A stretch of DNA of 64,000 bases from Methylophilaceae bacterium LSUCC0665 (GCA_024919215.1 CP103437.1:62001-126000); one strand, 5' to 3'. Positions 29,645 to 40,130 are shown, counted from the first letter of the stretch. The notes: generated from the sequence alone by a model not told the origin. Program-made: numbers and translations.

Positions 29645-30871
29645 CTAATCCTTTAGCTTATATATTTGTTTAATTAGGTTTGCATTATTTTTATCTTCAT
29701 TAATGGATTTTGTTGGAAAATGAAGTAATTTTTTAGTAAGGTTCCTGGCAAGTTTTTCACACACCTCTTTTGGATCAATACCCTTTTGGATATCTTTCAT
29801 CGCCTTCTCCAGCTCCTTAGATTTTGTGTCATCAAAAAGATTTTTTAGTGAAATAGTCAAAGGAACATTTTTTGTATTTTGGTTATTAAGAAAATCATTT
29901 AAAAGTTTATCTCGAAGCTTAAATGCTTTTTCGAGTTCTTGCGTGCGAAGATCCATACCTTCTTGAGCTAGCATCGCTAAATCATCTAGGTTGTATAAAA
30001 AAGTATCATCAAGTTTTTCTATCTCCTTTTCAATATCTGCTGGTACCGCCAAGTCGACAAAAAACATCGGTTTGTGTTTTCTGATCTTGATTGCCTCTTC
30101 GATCATGCCAAGTCCTATGATGGGTAATTGACTACCAGTACATGACACGACAACATCATATTGATGAATAATTTTTTCAATATCACTTATTAAGCATGCA
30201 TCACCATTAATTTTTTTTGCTAGCTTGTAGGCCTTGTCTAAAGTTCTATTTGCTATTGTGGATTTTTTTGGGGAATATTTTGTAAAATATTTTGCACTTA
30301 ATTCATTCATTTCTCCTGCTCCAATGAACAAGATACTAAGATCACTAATGGCTCCAAAAATTTTTGAAATGAGTTTAACTGCAGCAGATGCAATGGTAGT
30401 TGAGTTGGTTCCTATTTGTGTTTTTGTACGAATCATCTTTGATAACTCAAACACCTTGCTAAAAAAAGGGATTAAATTACTATCTAGTAAATTACCATTT
30501 TCAGAAATACGATACGCTTGTTTCACTTGACCTAGGATTTGAGGTTCTCCAATAATCATGCTATCCAGACCAGCTCCGACTGATATAGCATGTCGAAGTG
30601 CTTCGATTCCATTTAAAAAATAACAGTGATCATTAATATCTTTTATTTTTACATTGTGATGTTTGCACAGCCATTCTCGTAAAAGATGATCATTTGATAT
30701 GGATGAATATATTTCTGTCCTATTGCATGTTGATAAAATCACAACTCCAGATTTCAAATTTACTTTAAATTCATTTAATGATTTTGATAAGGAATCTTGA
30801 TTAAAAACAAATTTATCTCTTATTGAAGCAGGAGCAGATTTATGATTAATCCCAAGGACAGTTACTTTCAT
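29645..30871 (-). CDS. hemA: Glutamyl-tRNA reductase
   Basis: First committed step of C5 tetrapyrrole synthesis, reducing Glu-tRNA(Glu) to glutamate-1-semialdehyde. The catalytic cysteine is in LSTCNRTEIY, followed by GLDSMIIGEPQILGQVK and the NADPH-binding ILFIGAGEMNELSAKYF. A dimerisation helix completes the 408 residues. It heads the hemA-prfA-prmC unit, and hemB of the same pathway ends the facing trp run. Its promoter should lie in the 101-base gap shared with rpe. Confidence 0.97.
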   Translation of the reverse strand: MKVTVLGINHKSAPASIRDKFVFNQDSLSKSLNEFKVNLKSGVVILSTCNRTEIYSSISNDHLLREWLCKHHNVKIKDINDHCYFLNGIEALRHAISVGAGLDSMIIGEPQILGQVKQAYRISENGNLLDSNLIPFFSKVFELSKMIRTKTQIGTNSTTIASAAVKLISKIFGAISDLSILFIGAGEMNELSAKYFTKYSPKKSTIANRTLDKAYKLAKKINGDACLISDIEKIIHQYDVVVSCTGSQLPIIGLGMIEEAIKIRKHKPMFFVDLAVPADIEKEIEKLDDTFLYNLDDLAMLAQEGMDLRTQELEKAFKLRDKLLNDFLNNQNTKNVPLTISLKNLFDDTKSKELEKAMKDIQKGIDPKEVCEKLARNLTKKLLHFPTKSINEDKNNANLIKQIYKLKD

Positions 30872-30930
30872 TTAGATTGGTCGCGAAATTTGTTTACGTT
30901 GTTACTAATATTATGTAAAAGCAGTTAAAA

Positions 30931-30949
30931 TAGTCATTTTACATGACTA
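30931..30949. promoter_or_regulatory. Inverted repeat in the hemA-rpe divergent gap
   Basis: TAGTCAT (30931-30937) and ATGACTA (30943-30949) form a perfect 7-base inverted repeat around five bases. It lies 24 bases before the rpe ATG in the gap between divergent hemA and rpe. It could be an operator for either gene or a short hairpin in the rpe leader. No known regulator motif was recognised. Confidence 0.35.
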
Positions 30950-30972
30950 ATTAGATATTAAGGATTAAAAGT

Positions 30973-31671
30973 ATGAGTAAAGACTTTAGGATTGCGCCAA
31001 GTATTTTGTCTGCAGACTTTGCGAAATTAGGACAAGAGGTTAATGATGTAATTACCTCAGGTGCTGATATTGTTCATTTTGATGTAATGGATAACCATTA
31101 TGTTCCCAATTTAACAATTGGTCCGCTTGTTTGTGAAGCAATTAGACCGGTTACAGATGCCATAATTGACGTTCATTTGATGATTGAGCCAGTGGATAGA
31201 ATTATTCCAGATTTTGCTAAAGCCGGTGCAAACATCATCACTTTTCACCCTGAAGCCTCAAATCACATCGATAGAAGTTTATCTCTTGTTCGTGATCAAG
31301 GGTGTAAATCTGGATTAGTATTTAACCCAGCAACACCACTTGACTATTTAGACTATGTCATGGACAAGGTTGATATGGTCTTACTGATGTCAGTTAATCC
31401 TGGTTTTGGAGGTCAAAAGTTTCTTCCTTCAGCATTAGAAAAATTAAAAGTAGCAAGAAAAAAAATTGATGCTTACACACAAGAAACAGGAAGAGAAATT
31501 TGGTTAGAAATTGACGGCGGTGTAAATGCCAATAATATTGCCGATATTGCAAGAGCAGGGGCTGATACTTTTGTTGCAGGATCTGCAGTTTTTGGTGCAG
31601 CTAATGATAACGACCCAAATCGATACAATACAATTATTAAACAATTAAGAGACTCATTGGCCAGTGCTTAA
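30973..31671 (+). CDS. rpe: Ribulose-phosphate 3-epimerase
   Basis: Interconverts ribulose 5-phosphate and xylulose 5-phosphate. Motifs are [50 protein letters not shown] and [11 protein letters not shown] with the catalytic aspartates and histidines. Length 232 is normal. In a methylotroph of the ribulose-monophosphate type this step would help regenerate ribulose 5-phosphate, but it is also a general pentose-phosphate enzyme. It leads the rpe-gph-trpEGDC-hemB run. Confidence 0.97.
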   Translation: MSKDFRIAPSILSADFAKLGQEVNDVITSGADIVHFDVMDNHYVPNLTIGPLVCEAIRPVTDAIIDVHLMIEPVDRIIPDFAKAGANIITFHPEASNHIDRSLSLVRDQGCKSGLVFNPATPLDYLDYVMDKVDMVLLMSVNPGFGGQKFLPSALEKLKVARKKIDAYTQETGREIWLEIDGGVNANNIADIARAGADTFVAGSAVFGAANDNDPNRYNTIIKQLRDSLASA

Positions 31672-31677
31672 AAAAAT

Positions 31678-32352
31678 ATGACTGCTGGAATATCAAAAAA
31701 AAAATTAAAAGCTATTCTCATTGATCTTGATGGCACAATGTTTGATACTGCCCCAGAAATTGCTATTGCAATGAACCAGACCTTACAGGCCTTAAATTTT
31801 AGAACTCTTTCGTTTGACACAATCAGACAGTTTATTGGTAAAGGGGTTGATAATTTAGTTAATCAATCATTATTGGCTTCAAATGAAAAAGGCCATATTA
31901 AAAAAAATGAGGCTTTGAAGTTGTTTAATGATTTTTATAAAAAGATTGCAAAACAAAGTAAGCCTTATGATGATGTTGAAAGTACTCTTAAATTTTTACA
32001 AGAAAAACAAATTAAATTAGCCTGTGTAACCAATAAGCCATCATGTCATACATATTTAATTTTAGAAGAATCAAACTTTGAAAAATTTTTTGATTGTATA
32101 ATTTGTGGCGATGAGATGAAGTTTAAGAAACCTCACCAATTTTCAATTGATTACGTAAGAAAAAAATTGGATGTAGCAGAAATTGAAACTTTAATGGTTG
32201 GCGACTCTAGTAATGATATTAGGGCTGCAAATAATGCAGGAGTTAGCGTGGCAACTGTTCCGTATGGATATCAGTATGAAGAACCGATAGAAAATTTCCC
32301 TGTAAGTTATGCTCTCCAACAATTTAGCGATCTTAAGCATTTAGTGCATTAA
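31678..32352 (+). CDS. gph: Phosphoglycolate phosphatase (HAD family)
   Basis: HAD hydrolase of 224 residues. Motif I is LIDLDGTMFDTAPE with the nucleophile aspartate, motif II is CVTNKPS and motif III/IV is VGDSSNDIRAANNAG. Position between rpe and trpE is the conserved betaproteobacterial order and supports Gph, which removes 2-phosphoglycolate. HAD substrate assignment is otherwise uncertain. Gaps to its neighbours are 6 and 3 bases. Confidence 0.9.
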   Translation: MTAGISKKKLKAILIDLDGTMFDTAPEIAIAMNQTLQALNFRTLSFDTIRQFIGKGVDNLVNQSLLASNEKGHIKKNEALKLFNDFYKKIAKQSKPYDDVESTLKFLQEKQIKLACVTNKPSCHTYLILEESNFEKFFDCIICGDEMKFKKPHQFSIDYVRKKLDVAEIETLMVGDSSNDIRAANNAGVSVATVPYGYQYEEPIENFPVSYALQQFSDLKHLVH

Positions 32353-32355
32353 TCA

Positions 32356-33837
32356 ATGGAAATTAATCTATCCAAAGAGCAGTTTTCAATATATCAATCC
32401 AAGGGGTATAACAGAATTCCTCTGGTGAAAACTTGCTATGCTGATCTTGAAACCCCTCTATCTATTTTTCTTAAAGTTGCCAATAGCTCATACTCATATT
32501 TGCTTGAATCAGTCGAAGGCGGAGAAAATTTTGGGCGATATTCAATCATCGGTATGCCTGCAAAAAAATTAATTCAGGTTCGTCAAAAAACCGTTGAAAT
32601 TATTGAATCTGGAAAAACTATTTTTACTGAAAATAATTCAGATCCACTTGGATTCATTGATCAATATCTGGGCAATTACAAGACACCTGATAATTTAGAT
32701 CTCCCTCGTTTTTCTGGAGGTTTAGCTGGATATTTTGGCTATGAAACAATTCACTATATTGAGCCAAAGCTTATCAAAGAATTCATAAAAGATGATTTAG
32801 ATTTGCCTGATATTCACTTAATGGAGTCTGATGAGGTCATTGTTTTTGATAATTTGACGGGTAAATTATCCATAGTTGTCTATGCGAATGATGATTTATC
32901 ATCCTATGAACATGCTATTAACAGACTTACTAAGATTGAGTTGATGATTGAATCACAACTTAAAAATGAAAATGCACAATCGAAAAAAAATATTGAAGAA
33001 ACTCTTGCAGATTCTGAATTTGGTGAGAAAAATTTTCATCAAGCGGTGAATAAAATAAAGGAATATATCGTCGAAGGTGATGTAATGCAGGTTGTTTTAT
33101 CTCAAAGGATGGTAAAAAAATTTCAGCTTCCTGCGATTTCTCTTTATAGAGTATTAAGAAGTATTAACCCGTCGCCCTACATGTTTTTTTATCATTTCGA
33201 TGACTATTTTATTGTTGGTGCTTCACCAGAAATTTTGGTTCGTTTAGAGAATGATACGGTGACAGTTCGTCCAATAGCAGGCACTAGGCCAAGAGGAGAA
33301 AATAGTCAGCTTGATAAGGCATTGGAAAAAGATTTATTAAATGACCCTAAAGAGATTGCTGAACATATACAACTAATGGACTTAGGAAGGAATGATATTG
33401 GTCGCGTTTCTCAACCAGGCAGCGTATCGGTTACTGATAAAATGACAATAGAAAGATATTCGCATGTGATGCATATCGTATCGAATGTAGAAGGTTTAAT
33501 TCAAGAAAATTTATCACCCATGGATGTGTTAAAAGCTACCTTTCCGGCAGGAACGGTGAGTGGCGCGCCTAAAGTTCGCGCCATGGAAATAATCAATGAA
33601 CTTGAATCAACAAAACGAGGCGTGTACGCAGGTGCTGTTGGTTACATTGGATATGATGGTACCTTAGATGTTGCAATTGCTATTAGAACGGGTGTAATTA
33701 AATCAGGAAAACTATATGTTCAGGCTGGGGCTGGTGTGGTTGCTGATTCAATAGCTAAAAATGAATGGGACGAAACAAATAACAAAGCAAAAGCCGTTTT
33801 ACGTGCTGCTGAAATAGCAGAAAAGGATTTCGGATAA
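32356..33837 (+). CDS. trpE: Anthranilate synthase component I
   Basis: Converts chorismate to anthranilate using ammonia from TrpG. The 493-residue protein carries an N-terminal regulatory domain with [18 protein letters not shown], the tryptophan-feedback region, and the catalytic block [25 protein letters not shown] and [18 protein letters not shown]. It starts three bases after gph, so there is no room for a trp leader peptide or attenuator directly upstream. Its stop overlaps trpG by one base. Confidence 0.97.
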   Translation: MEINLSKEQFSIYQSKGYNRIPLVKTCYADLETPLSIFLKVANSSYSYLLESVEGGENFGRYSIIGMPAKKLIQVRQKTVEIIESGKTIFTENNSDPLGFIDQYLGNYKTPDNLDLPRFSGGLAGYFGYETIHYIEPKLIKEFIKDDLDLPDIHLMESDEVIVFDNLTGKLSIVVYANDDLSSYEHAINRLTKIELMIESQLKNENAQSKKNIEETLADSEFGEKNFHQAVNKIKEYIVEGDVMQVVLSQRMVKKFQLPAISLYRVLRSINPSPYMFFYHFDDYFIVGASPEILVRLENDTVTVRPIAGTRPRGENSQLDKALEKDLLNDPKEIAEHIQLMDLGRNDIGRVSQPGSVSVTDKMTIERYSHVMHIVSNVEGLIQENLSPMDVLKATFPAGTVSGAPKVRAMEIINELESTKRGVYAGAVGYIGYDGTLDVAIAIRTGVIKSGKLYVQAGAGVVADSIAKNEWDETNNKAKAVLRAAEIAEKDFG

Positions 33838-34409
33838 TGTTATTAATGCTTGATAATTATGATTCTTTTACATACAACTTGGTACAGTATTTTGCCGAGC
33901 TTGGTCAAGAGGTAAAAGTATTTCGTAACGATAAGATTTCAGTAACTGAAATTGATGAGATGAAACCAGACTATATTGTTGTATCTCCAGGACCCTGCAC
34001 ACCCAATGAGGCAGGCATTTCACTTGAAATTGTAAATTATTTTCAAGGTAAGATTCCATTATTAGGAGTATGTCTTGGCCATCAATCAATTGCTCAAGCA
34101 TTTGGTGGAAAAATTATTCATGCCAAAAAAATAATGCATGGCAAAACCTCTAAAATTGAACATGATAATCAAGGAGTATTTGTAAATTTGAGCAATCCTT
34201 TCACTGCCACCAGATATCATTCCCTTGTGATAGAAAGGGAGAGCTGTCCGGAATGTTTTGATATAACCGCCTGGTCAACAGATGATAACGAGATCATGGG
34301 TATAAAACATAAAACTTTACCAATTGAAGGTGTTCAATTTCACCCTGAGTCAATTTTGACTGAGCATGGACATGCTCTATTGAAAAATTTTTTAGATACT
34401 TATGGATAA
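33837..34409 (+). CDS. trpG: Anthranilate synthase component II (glutamine amidotransferase)
   Basis: Class I glutamine amidotransferase supplying ammonia to TrpE. The catalytic cysteine is in [15 protein letters not shown] and the His-Glu pair in [22 protein letters not shown] is the usual N-terminus. Length 190 residues is normal. The same subunit type can serve para-aminobenzoate synthase as PabA; its trp-operon location favours TrpG, with dual use possible since no pabA is visible here. It overlaps trpD by 8 bases. Confidence 0.96.
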   Translation: MLLMLDNYDSFTYNLVQYFAELGQEVKVFRNDKISVTEIDEMKPDYIVVSPGPCTPNEAGISLEIVNYFQGKIPLLGVCLGHQSIAQAFGGKIIHAKKIMHGKTSKIEHDNQGVFVNLSNPFTATRYHSLVIERESCPECFDITAWSTDDNEIMGIKHKTLPIEGVQFHPESILTEHGHALLKNFLDTYG

Positions 34410-35406
34410 TTTTTTAAAACAATTAATAGCTAAAGAAAATTTAAGTCATGATGAGATGACTGATCTGATGCAATTAATCATGTCAGGTGGGTTATCCCCT
34501 AATTATGTGTCAGGAATTCTGACGGCCCTTTCCATTAAAGGTGAGACTATTGATGAAATCTCTGCTGCGGCTCAAGTGTTAAGAGATAACCTCACTCCTG
34601 TAGATTTAGAGGATGATGTTGTAGATACTTGTGGCACCGGAGGGGATGGGCTTAAGACTTTTAACATATCAACATGTGCATCTTTTGTTGCTGCTGGTGC
34701 TGGGGTCAGAATAGCAAAGCATGGGGGGCGCTCCATTTCATCATCCTCTGGCAGTGCGGATGTGCTTGAAAGTCTTGGGGTGAATGTGTCAATTGATAAT
34801 ATAAAGATGAAACAACTGGTTGATAGTATTGGTATTGGTTTCATGTTTGCACCCAATTTTCATCCTGCTATGAAACATGTCGCCCCAATAAGAAAAGATC
34901 TGGGTATTAGAACCATATTTAATGTGTTAGGACCTCTTGCCAATCCAGCGAATGCTAAAAGACAGGTGATAGGAGTATTTAATAAACCATTAACCTCAAT
35001 CTTTTCGGAGGTGTTAAAGAAACTTGAATCAAAAAAAGTTCTAGTTGTTCATGGGCACGATGGTATGGATGAGATTTCGATGTCTGGAAAAACATATATT
35101 TCTGAACTTGATAGTGGAAGTGTCACTAATTATGAAATACACCCCAATGATTTTGGTTTTAATGTAGAAGATAATAAACATTTATTTGCCGCTGATGTAA
35201 ATGCGTCTAAGGAAATCATTTTAAAAATTTTAAATAAAGAAGACCTACCTGCAAAAAATATTGTGCTTTTGAATTCAGCTGCAATTATTTATGTTGCCGG
35301 ACATGCAAAAAATTTAAACGATGCAATAGAGTCGGCAGTCAAATCAATTCAAGATGGTCATGCCTTAAATAAATTAAAAGAATTAGTAAAAGAATCAAAT
35401 GAGTAA
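34402..35406 (+). CDS. trpD: Anthranilate phosphoribosyltransferase
   Basis: Joins anthranilate and PRPP. Motifs are [51 protein letters not shown] and [14 protein letters not shown]. The 334-residue length is normal and the gene is not fused to trpG as in enterics. It overlaps trpG and trpC by 8 bases each, consistent with translational coupling. Confidence 0.97.
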   Translation: MDNFLKQLIAKENLSHDEMTDLMQLIMSGGLSPNYVSGILTALSIKGETIDEISAAAQVLRDNLTPVDLEDDVVDTCGTGGDGLKTFNISTCASFVAAGAGVRIAKHGGRSISSSSGSADVLESLGVNVSIDNIKMKQLVDSIGIGFMFAPNFHPAMKHVAPIRKDLGIRTIFNVLGPLANPANAKRQVIGVFNKPLTSIFSEVLKKLESKKVLVVHGHDGMDEISMSGKTYISELDSGSVTNYEIHPNDFGFNVEDNKHLFAADVNASKEIILKILNKEDLPAKNIVLLNSAAIIYVAGHAKNLNDAIESAVKSIQDGHALNKLKELVKESNE

Positions 35407-36193
35407 TATTTTAAAAAAAATTGAAGCGACCAAGTTTCAAGAAGTTGAGCGATTAAAAAGTAATGTCAGCCTGAATGAAATTATGGCACATAATAAATTA
35501 AAAGACCCTTGCCGAGATTTTGTGGGATCCATAAAAAAAAATCATTTGTCTGGAAGATCATCTGTTATTGCTGAAATAAAAAAAGCTAGCCCTTCAAAAG
35601 GCGTTATAAGAGAACAATTTAATCCTGTAGATATTGCAAAATCATATGAAAAATTCGGGGCTGCATGTCTCTCTATCTTAACTGATGAGCAATATTTTCA
35701 AGGTGATTTAAAATATTTAAATTTAGTAAAGCAAGAAGTAAAGCTACCTATTTTAAGAAAAGACTTCATCGTTGATCCTTATCAAATTTATGAATCCAAG
35801 ATTAATGGTGCGGATTGTATATTATTGATTGCAGCCATACTAAGTGAACAACAATTAGTTGAATATGAAAAAATGGCGCACGATTTGGGAATGGCGGTAT
35901 TGGTTGAGGCCCATGATGCAAAAGAGCTTGATTCATCTTTACAACTACAGACAGAGCTAATTGGAATCAACAATAGAAATTTGAAAACATTTGATGTGAC
36001 ACTGGATACAACTATTGACCTAAAAAATAAAATTGGAGAAGATAAAATCGTTGTCACAGAGTCAGGAATTTTTACAAGGTCTGATGTTGAGCTCATGAAT
36101 AAAAATGATGTTCACACTTTCTTAATAGGTGAATCATTTATGCGCCATGCAAATCCGGGCGAAGCATTAAATGAATTATTTGAGACTAGGTAG
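35399..36193 (+). CDS. trpC: Indole-3-glycerol phosphate synthase
   Basis: Closes the indole ring in tryptophan synthesis. TIM-barrel motifs are VIAEIKKASPSKGVIRE, LRKDFIVDPYQIYE, VLVEAHD, LIGINNRNLKTF and VTESGIFTRSDV. At 264 residues it is the monofunctional form without a TrpF domain. trpF, trpA and trpB are not in the window. hemB begins one base after its stop. Confidence 0.97.
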   Translation: MSNILKKIEATKFQEVERLKSNVSLNEIMAHNKLKDPCRDFVGSIKKNHLSGRSSVIAEIKKASPSKGVIREQFNPVDIAKSYEKFGAACLSILTDEQYFQGDLKYLNLVKQEVKLPILRKDFIVDPYQIYESKINGADCILLIAAILSEQQLVEYEKMAHDLGMAVLVEAHDAKELDSSLQLQTELIGINNRNLKTFDVTLDTTIDLKNKIGEDKIVVTESGIFTRSDVELMNKNDVHTFLIGESFMRHANPGEALNELFETR

Positions 36194-36194
36194 T

Positions 36195-37190
36195 ATGAAG
36201 CTTATAAATAGAATGAGAAGAATGAGGTCTGATAAATTTTCCAGATCTTTGATGAGAGAGCATCAATTAACTTCTGATGATCTAATCTTGCCGGTATTTG
36301 TTTTGGATGGAAGTAAGAAAAATGAACCTGTTCAATCTATGCCTGGCATATCCCGATTAAGTTTGGACTTACTGTTAAAAAAAATTCACGATGCTCAAGA
36401 ATTAAAAATTAATGCGATTACTTTGTTCCCTGTTATTGAAGATCAATATAAATCTGAAAGTGCTCATGAATCATTTCGTGAGGACGGTTTAGTACAAAAC
36501 ACGATCAGAGCAATTAAAAAAGAATTTCCGGATATGGGTGTTATTACAGATATAGCTCTTGATCCATATACCTCTCATGGGCAAGATGGATTAGTCGATA
36601 AAAATGGTTATGTTTTAAATGATGAAACAGTTGATGTGCTTGTGAAGCAAGCGCTCAGTCATGCAGAGGCGGGGGCTGACGTTGTTGCTCCCTCGGATAT
36701 GATGGATGGAAGAGTGGGCGCTATACGAGACTCACTAGAGTCTCATGATAAAAAAAATATCAAAATACTTTCGTATACAGCAAAATATGCTTCCGCATTT
36801 TATGGCCCCTTTAGAGAAGCTGTTGGTTCAAAAACTAATTTAGGCAAAGCTGATAAAGATAGCTATCAAATGGACCCGGCTAATTCCGATGAAGCAGTTC
36901 ATGAAGCTTTGTTAGACATTCACGAAGGTGCTGATATATTAATGGTGAAGCCAGCAGGATTGTATTTAGATATCATTTATAAATTAAAAAAAGAATTTAA
37001 TAAACCAACTTTTGCTTATCAGGTATCTGGTGAGTATTCCATGTTAAAAGCTGCTGCAAATAATAATTGGCTTGAGGAAAAAGCTACAGTGATTGAATCA
37101 CTATTATCGATTAAAAGAGCCGGTGCTGATGCAATTTTAAGTTACTTTGCATTAGATGTAGCAAAATGGTTAAAGGACGATGCTCGTTGA
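36195..37190 (+). CDS. hemB: Delta-aminolevulinic acid dehydratase (porphobilinogen synthase)
   Basis: Condenses two 5-aminolevulinate molecules to porphobilinogen. I start it at the ATG at 36195 (331 residues), just after trpC; a TTG-type start at 36171 would only add residues inside trpC. The Schiff-base lysines are in SYTAKYASAFYGPF and MVKPAGLYLDI. The metal-site segment reads DIALDPYTSHGQDGL, with Ala and Asp where zinc-dependent enzymes have cysteines, so this should be a magnesium-type enzyme. Its 3' end overlaps the opposing gene by 21 bases. Confidence 0.96.
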   Translation: MKLINRMRRMRSDKFSRSLMREHQLTSDDLILPVFVLDGSKKNEPVQSMPGISRLSLDLLLKKIHDAQELKINAITLFPVIEDQYKSESAHESFREDGLVQNTIRAIKKEFPDMGVITDIALDPYTSHGQDGLVDKNGYVLNDETVDVLVKQALSHAEAGADVVAPSDMMDGRVGAIRDSLESHDKKNIKILSYTAKYASAFYGPFREAVGSKTNLGKADKDSYQMDPANSDEAVHEALLDIHEGADILMVKPAGLYLDIIYKLKKEFNKPTFAYQVSGEYSMLKAAANNNWLEEKATVIESLLSIKRAGADAILSYFALDVAKWLKDDAR

Positions 37191-37760
37191 TTCTACTTTT
37201 ATGAATTCGTCAACTTTAATCCCCCTGCCTTTGATCATACTTTTATTCTTGTCCTTATGTCTTGGTTCTAAAATATCAAACACTGTTAATTCTGTTTCAA
37301 TATTTTCATAAAATAAAATATATTTAATCAAAAAATTATCAAGCCTTTTTGGGTCTTTAGTTTTGAATTGGTAATTATTACTTAATAAAAAATACTCAAT
37401 TTCTTTAAAATTGTCTGTAAAAAGATTTATTAAGATTTTTTGATTATTGGTTACCCTGCCCTCTTTTAGGGTTCCTGTTATCAGAGGATTGAAGGGCTCT
37501 AATTCACTCATAATTTTAATGGCAATATCTTGATAAAAAATAAAATCTGCTACATTGTTACTTGGAAATGTAGCTTGATAATCCCTTATCGCTTCATCAA
37601 TTTCATTATTGCTCGGAAGAATTTGGTATGAATTATAATTTAAATATTTTGCAGCTTTTTTTTTGGCATATAAATAATCACTCACACCTTCCCCAATAAT
37701 AATCTCAGCAGCCATTGAAGCAATATGTTTTTTTACATGATGATCTGATAGCTTTTTCAT
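37170..37760 (-). CDS. Conserved uncharacterised protein, nucleotidyltransferase-like
   Basis: A 196-residue soluble protein I cannot name with confidence. The first half is helical and charged (KKLSDHHVKKHIASMAAE, DYLYAKKKAAKYL). The second half has an alpha/beta pattern with PLITGTLKEGR, ILINLFTDNFKEIEYFLL and ELTVFDILEPRHK. It resembles betaproteobacterial proteins loosely labelled as nucleotidyltransferases, but a full catalytic G-S-x10-D-x-D signature is not evident. It starts one base after mrcA and is probably co-transcribed with it, so a cell-envelope link is possible but unproven. The 3' end overlaps hemB by 21 bases. Confidence 0.6.
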   Translation of the reverse strand: MKKLSDHHVKKHIASMAAEIIIGEGVSDYLYAKKKAAKYLNYNSYQILPSNNEIDEAIRDYQATFPSNNVADFIFYQDIAIKIMSELEPFNPLITGTLKEGRVTNNQKILINLFTDNFKEIEYFLLSNNYQFKTKDPKRLDNFLIKYILFYENIETELTVFDILEPRHKDKNKSMIKGRGIKVDEFIKVESTSIVL

Positions 37761-37761
37761 A

Positions 37762-40065
37762 TTAATTGATCATAAAGAAGGCGTTATCTTTTGGATAAAA
37801 TTCTTCGTAAAAATATTCATAAATTCCTGATTCATCATCATTGGAGGTTAATGTTCCATCATCTGGATTTATTTTATGTGGAATAATTCCTTCAGGCTCT
37901 GCATAAATTTTTTCTGGTAATCCATCTAATGCTCCCTTCATATAATCGATCCAAATTGGTAATGCTGCTCTGGAACCTGTTTCTTGGTCTCCCAATGATT
38001 GCGGAGTGTCATAGCCAAACCAGGTAAGAGCTATATGTTCAGGATTGTAACCAACAAACCACGCATCTATGAGATCATTTGTTGTCCCTGTTTTACCGGC
38101 GATGTCAGTTCTTTTTAAAATTCGTGCTCTCTTTGCTGTTCCATCTTTGATGACATCTTTAAGCATGGAGTCCATGATAAAAGCATTTCTTGGATCAATA
38201 ATTCGGGGAGTATCTTCATTGGTAATGCTAGATTTTAATTTAATTTGTCGATCATTTGAGTCGATGATCTTGTCAATGTAATAAGGTTCTTTTAAATACC
38301 CGCCATTTGCAAATACAGCAAATGCAGAAATTAGATTAATGGGTCTCACTTCTGCAACTCCAAGCGCCAAAGATAAATAAGGAGGAATTTTTTGTTTGTC
38401 AAAACCAAATCTTGAGACGTAATCTTGAGCATATTTTGGGTCAATATATTTTAATGTTCGTATAGCCACCATATTTTTTGATTTACTTAAACCCACTCTT
38501 AATCTTGTAGGACCGTCATACGTATCATTATAGTTTTTTGGTTCCCAATTTTCTTTAGTCATTAATTCATCTGCTGTCATAAAGAAAAAATTATCATTAA
38601 CTAAGGTCGCTGGTGTTACCCCTTTTTCAATGGCAGCAGAATAAATAAAGGGTTTGAAAATAGATCCAGGTTGTCGATAAGCTTGGGTAATATGATTAAA
38701 TTTATTCTTTTCAAAATTAAAACCACCGACAAGGGCATTGATTTCCCCTGTGTTTGGGTCCATTGCAATTAATGCAGATTCAACTTCAGGCAATTGTGTG
38801 AGAATCCATTCATTACGATTTTTTATAAAATGATAAATTCCACCAACTTTTATCCTTCTATAATCCTCGGTTTGATCCTCATAATTTTTATCATTTTCAA
38901 TAAGCTTTAATCCTTTTTTATACACATTGATGATTCTTCCATCTTTTAAAATCACTTCTATTTCTAAAGGTTGCATCTTGGTAATTATTCCAGGAATGAA
39001 ATCACTGAAAGTTGGAAATTTCTTTAAATATTTCGTAACTTCTTTGATTAGCTCTTCTTCATTACCATCAATGTGTTTTAAGGCAATATTTTCTAAATCT
39101 AAAAATCCATCAGGTTCTCGAGGCTGATGTCTATTGATGTAGTTGATAATGCCATCCCTGACAGCTTGATTGGCTAGCTTTTGATTTTTATTTTTAATCG
39201 TGGTGAATACTTTTAGTCCACTCGAATATATTTTTTCTCCAAATTCATCAAACAAATCTTTTCTCACCATCTCAGCAATAAATTCAGCATCGACATCTTT
39301 TTTAACTTTTGACTCTTTAAGATTAATCGGTTGGTCTAATGCAAGAATGTAAGTGGATTCATCAATGAATCCATGTCTTAACATGCTCGCTAATACGTCT
39401 TTTTGTCTTTTAATTGCTAAATCATAATTGTTAAAAGGATTAAATCGACTAGGCGCCTTAGGAAGGCCGGCTAAAAGTGCCATTTCAGCAGTATTAAGTT
39501 CACTCAGATTTTTACTAAAGTATGTATTAGCCGCAGAATTAAAACCAAAACTTCTTTGCCCAAGATAGATTTGATTCATATATAACTCAAGTATTTCCTC
39601 CTTGGATAAATGTTTTTCAATCTCAAGAGATAATAAAATTTCACTAATTTTTCTTTTTAATGTTTTATCAGATGTAAGGTAAAAGTTACGAGCAACTTGC
39701 ATAGTGATTGTACTTGCCCCTTCAAAACTTATTCCAAGGAGTGTTTTATAGGTAGCTCTGAATATCCCAATCAAGTCAATGCCATAATGTTCAAAAAATC
39801 TTCTATCCTCGGTAGCAATAATCGCATTGATCATTTTTTGAGGAACATTGCCAATTTTTATAAAATCTCTATGCTCCTCACCAAACTCAGCTATTAAGTC
39901 ACCCTCCTTGGTAAAAACTTGCAGCGGCTCTTTGGGGCGATAGTCAGCAAGATTATCTAATGGAGGTAGTGTTGGAACAATGAGAAGGTAGACATAATAA
40001 ATTAATGCTATTGAAGATAAGATTATGGATGTTGAAATTAATAAAATTTGTTTGATTGAGTTCAT
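37762..40065 (-). CDS. mrcA: Penicillin-binding protein 1A (bifunctional)
   Basis: Class A PBP with glycosyltransferase and transpeptidase activities. I start it at the ATG at 40065 (MNSIKQILLIST, 767 residues); an upstream ATG-type extension reaching 40182 would run through the promoter region of aroK. One membrane anchor precedes the GT51 domain with catalytic ATEDRRFFEHYGID and GASTITMQVARN. The transpeptidase motifs are PGSIFKPF, SKN and KTGTTND. It is divergent from aroK. In many relatives pilMNOPQ separates mrcA from aroK; those genes are absent here. Confidence 0.95.
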   Translation of the reverse strand: MNSIKQILLISTSIILSSIALIYYVYLLIVPTLPPLDNLADYRPKEPLQVFTKEGDLIAEFGEEHRDFIKIGNVPQKMINAIIATEDRRFFEHYGIDLIGIFRATYKTLLGISFEGASTITMQVARNFYLTSDKTLKRKISEILLSLEIEKHLSKEEILELYMNQIYLGQRSFGFNSAANTYFSKNLSELNTAEMALLAGLPKAPSRFNPFNNYDLAIKRQKDVLASMLRHGFIDESTYILALDQPINLKESKVKKDVDAEFIAEMVRKDLFDEFGEKIYSSGLKVFTTIKNKNQKLANQAVRDGIINYINRHQPREPDGFLDLENIALKHIDGNEEELIKEVTKYLKKFPTFSDFIPGIITKMQPLEIEVILKDGRIINVYKKGLKLIENDKNYEDQTEDYRRIKVGGIYHFIKNRNEWILTQLPEVESALIAMDPNTGEINALVGGFNFEKNKFNHITQAYRQPGSIFKPFIYSAAIEKGVTPATLVNDNFFFMTADELMTKENWEPKNYNDTYDGPTRLRVGLSKSKNMVAIRTLKYIDPKYAQDYVSRFGFDKQKIPPYLSLALGVAEVRPINLISAFAVFANGGYLKEPYYIDKIIDSNDRQIKLKSSITNEDTPRIIDPRNAFIMDSMLKDVIKDGTAKRARILKRTDIAGKTGTTNDLIDAWFVGYNPEHIALTWFGYDTPQSLGDQETGSRAALPIWIDYMKGALDGLPEKIYAEPEGIIPHKINPDDGTLTSNDDESGIYEYFYEEFYPKDNAFFMIN

Positions 40066-40071
40066 GATCAA

Positions 40072-40100
40072 TCTTAGAGTATTTAATAGTCTTGTATAAT
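40072..40100 (+). promoter_or_regulatory. Possible sigma-70 promoter for aroK-aroB-dgt
   Basis: A perfect TATAAT at 40095-40100, preceded by TG, lies in the 65-base gap between divergent mrcA and aroK. The expected -35 position 17 bases upstream (40072-40077, TCTTAG) is weak. The implied start near 40107 leaves about 24 bases before the aroK ATG, with AAAGAAAGA as a purine-rich ribosome site. Confidence 0.4.
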
Positions 40101-40130
40101 GATTTATTAAAGAAAGATTATATATTAGAT

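Noticed and set aside
32340-32360. Trp leader peptide or attenuator before trpE
   Set aside because: Only three bases separate gph from trpE, so there is no room for a leader.
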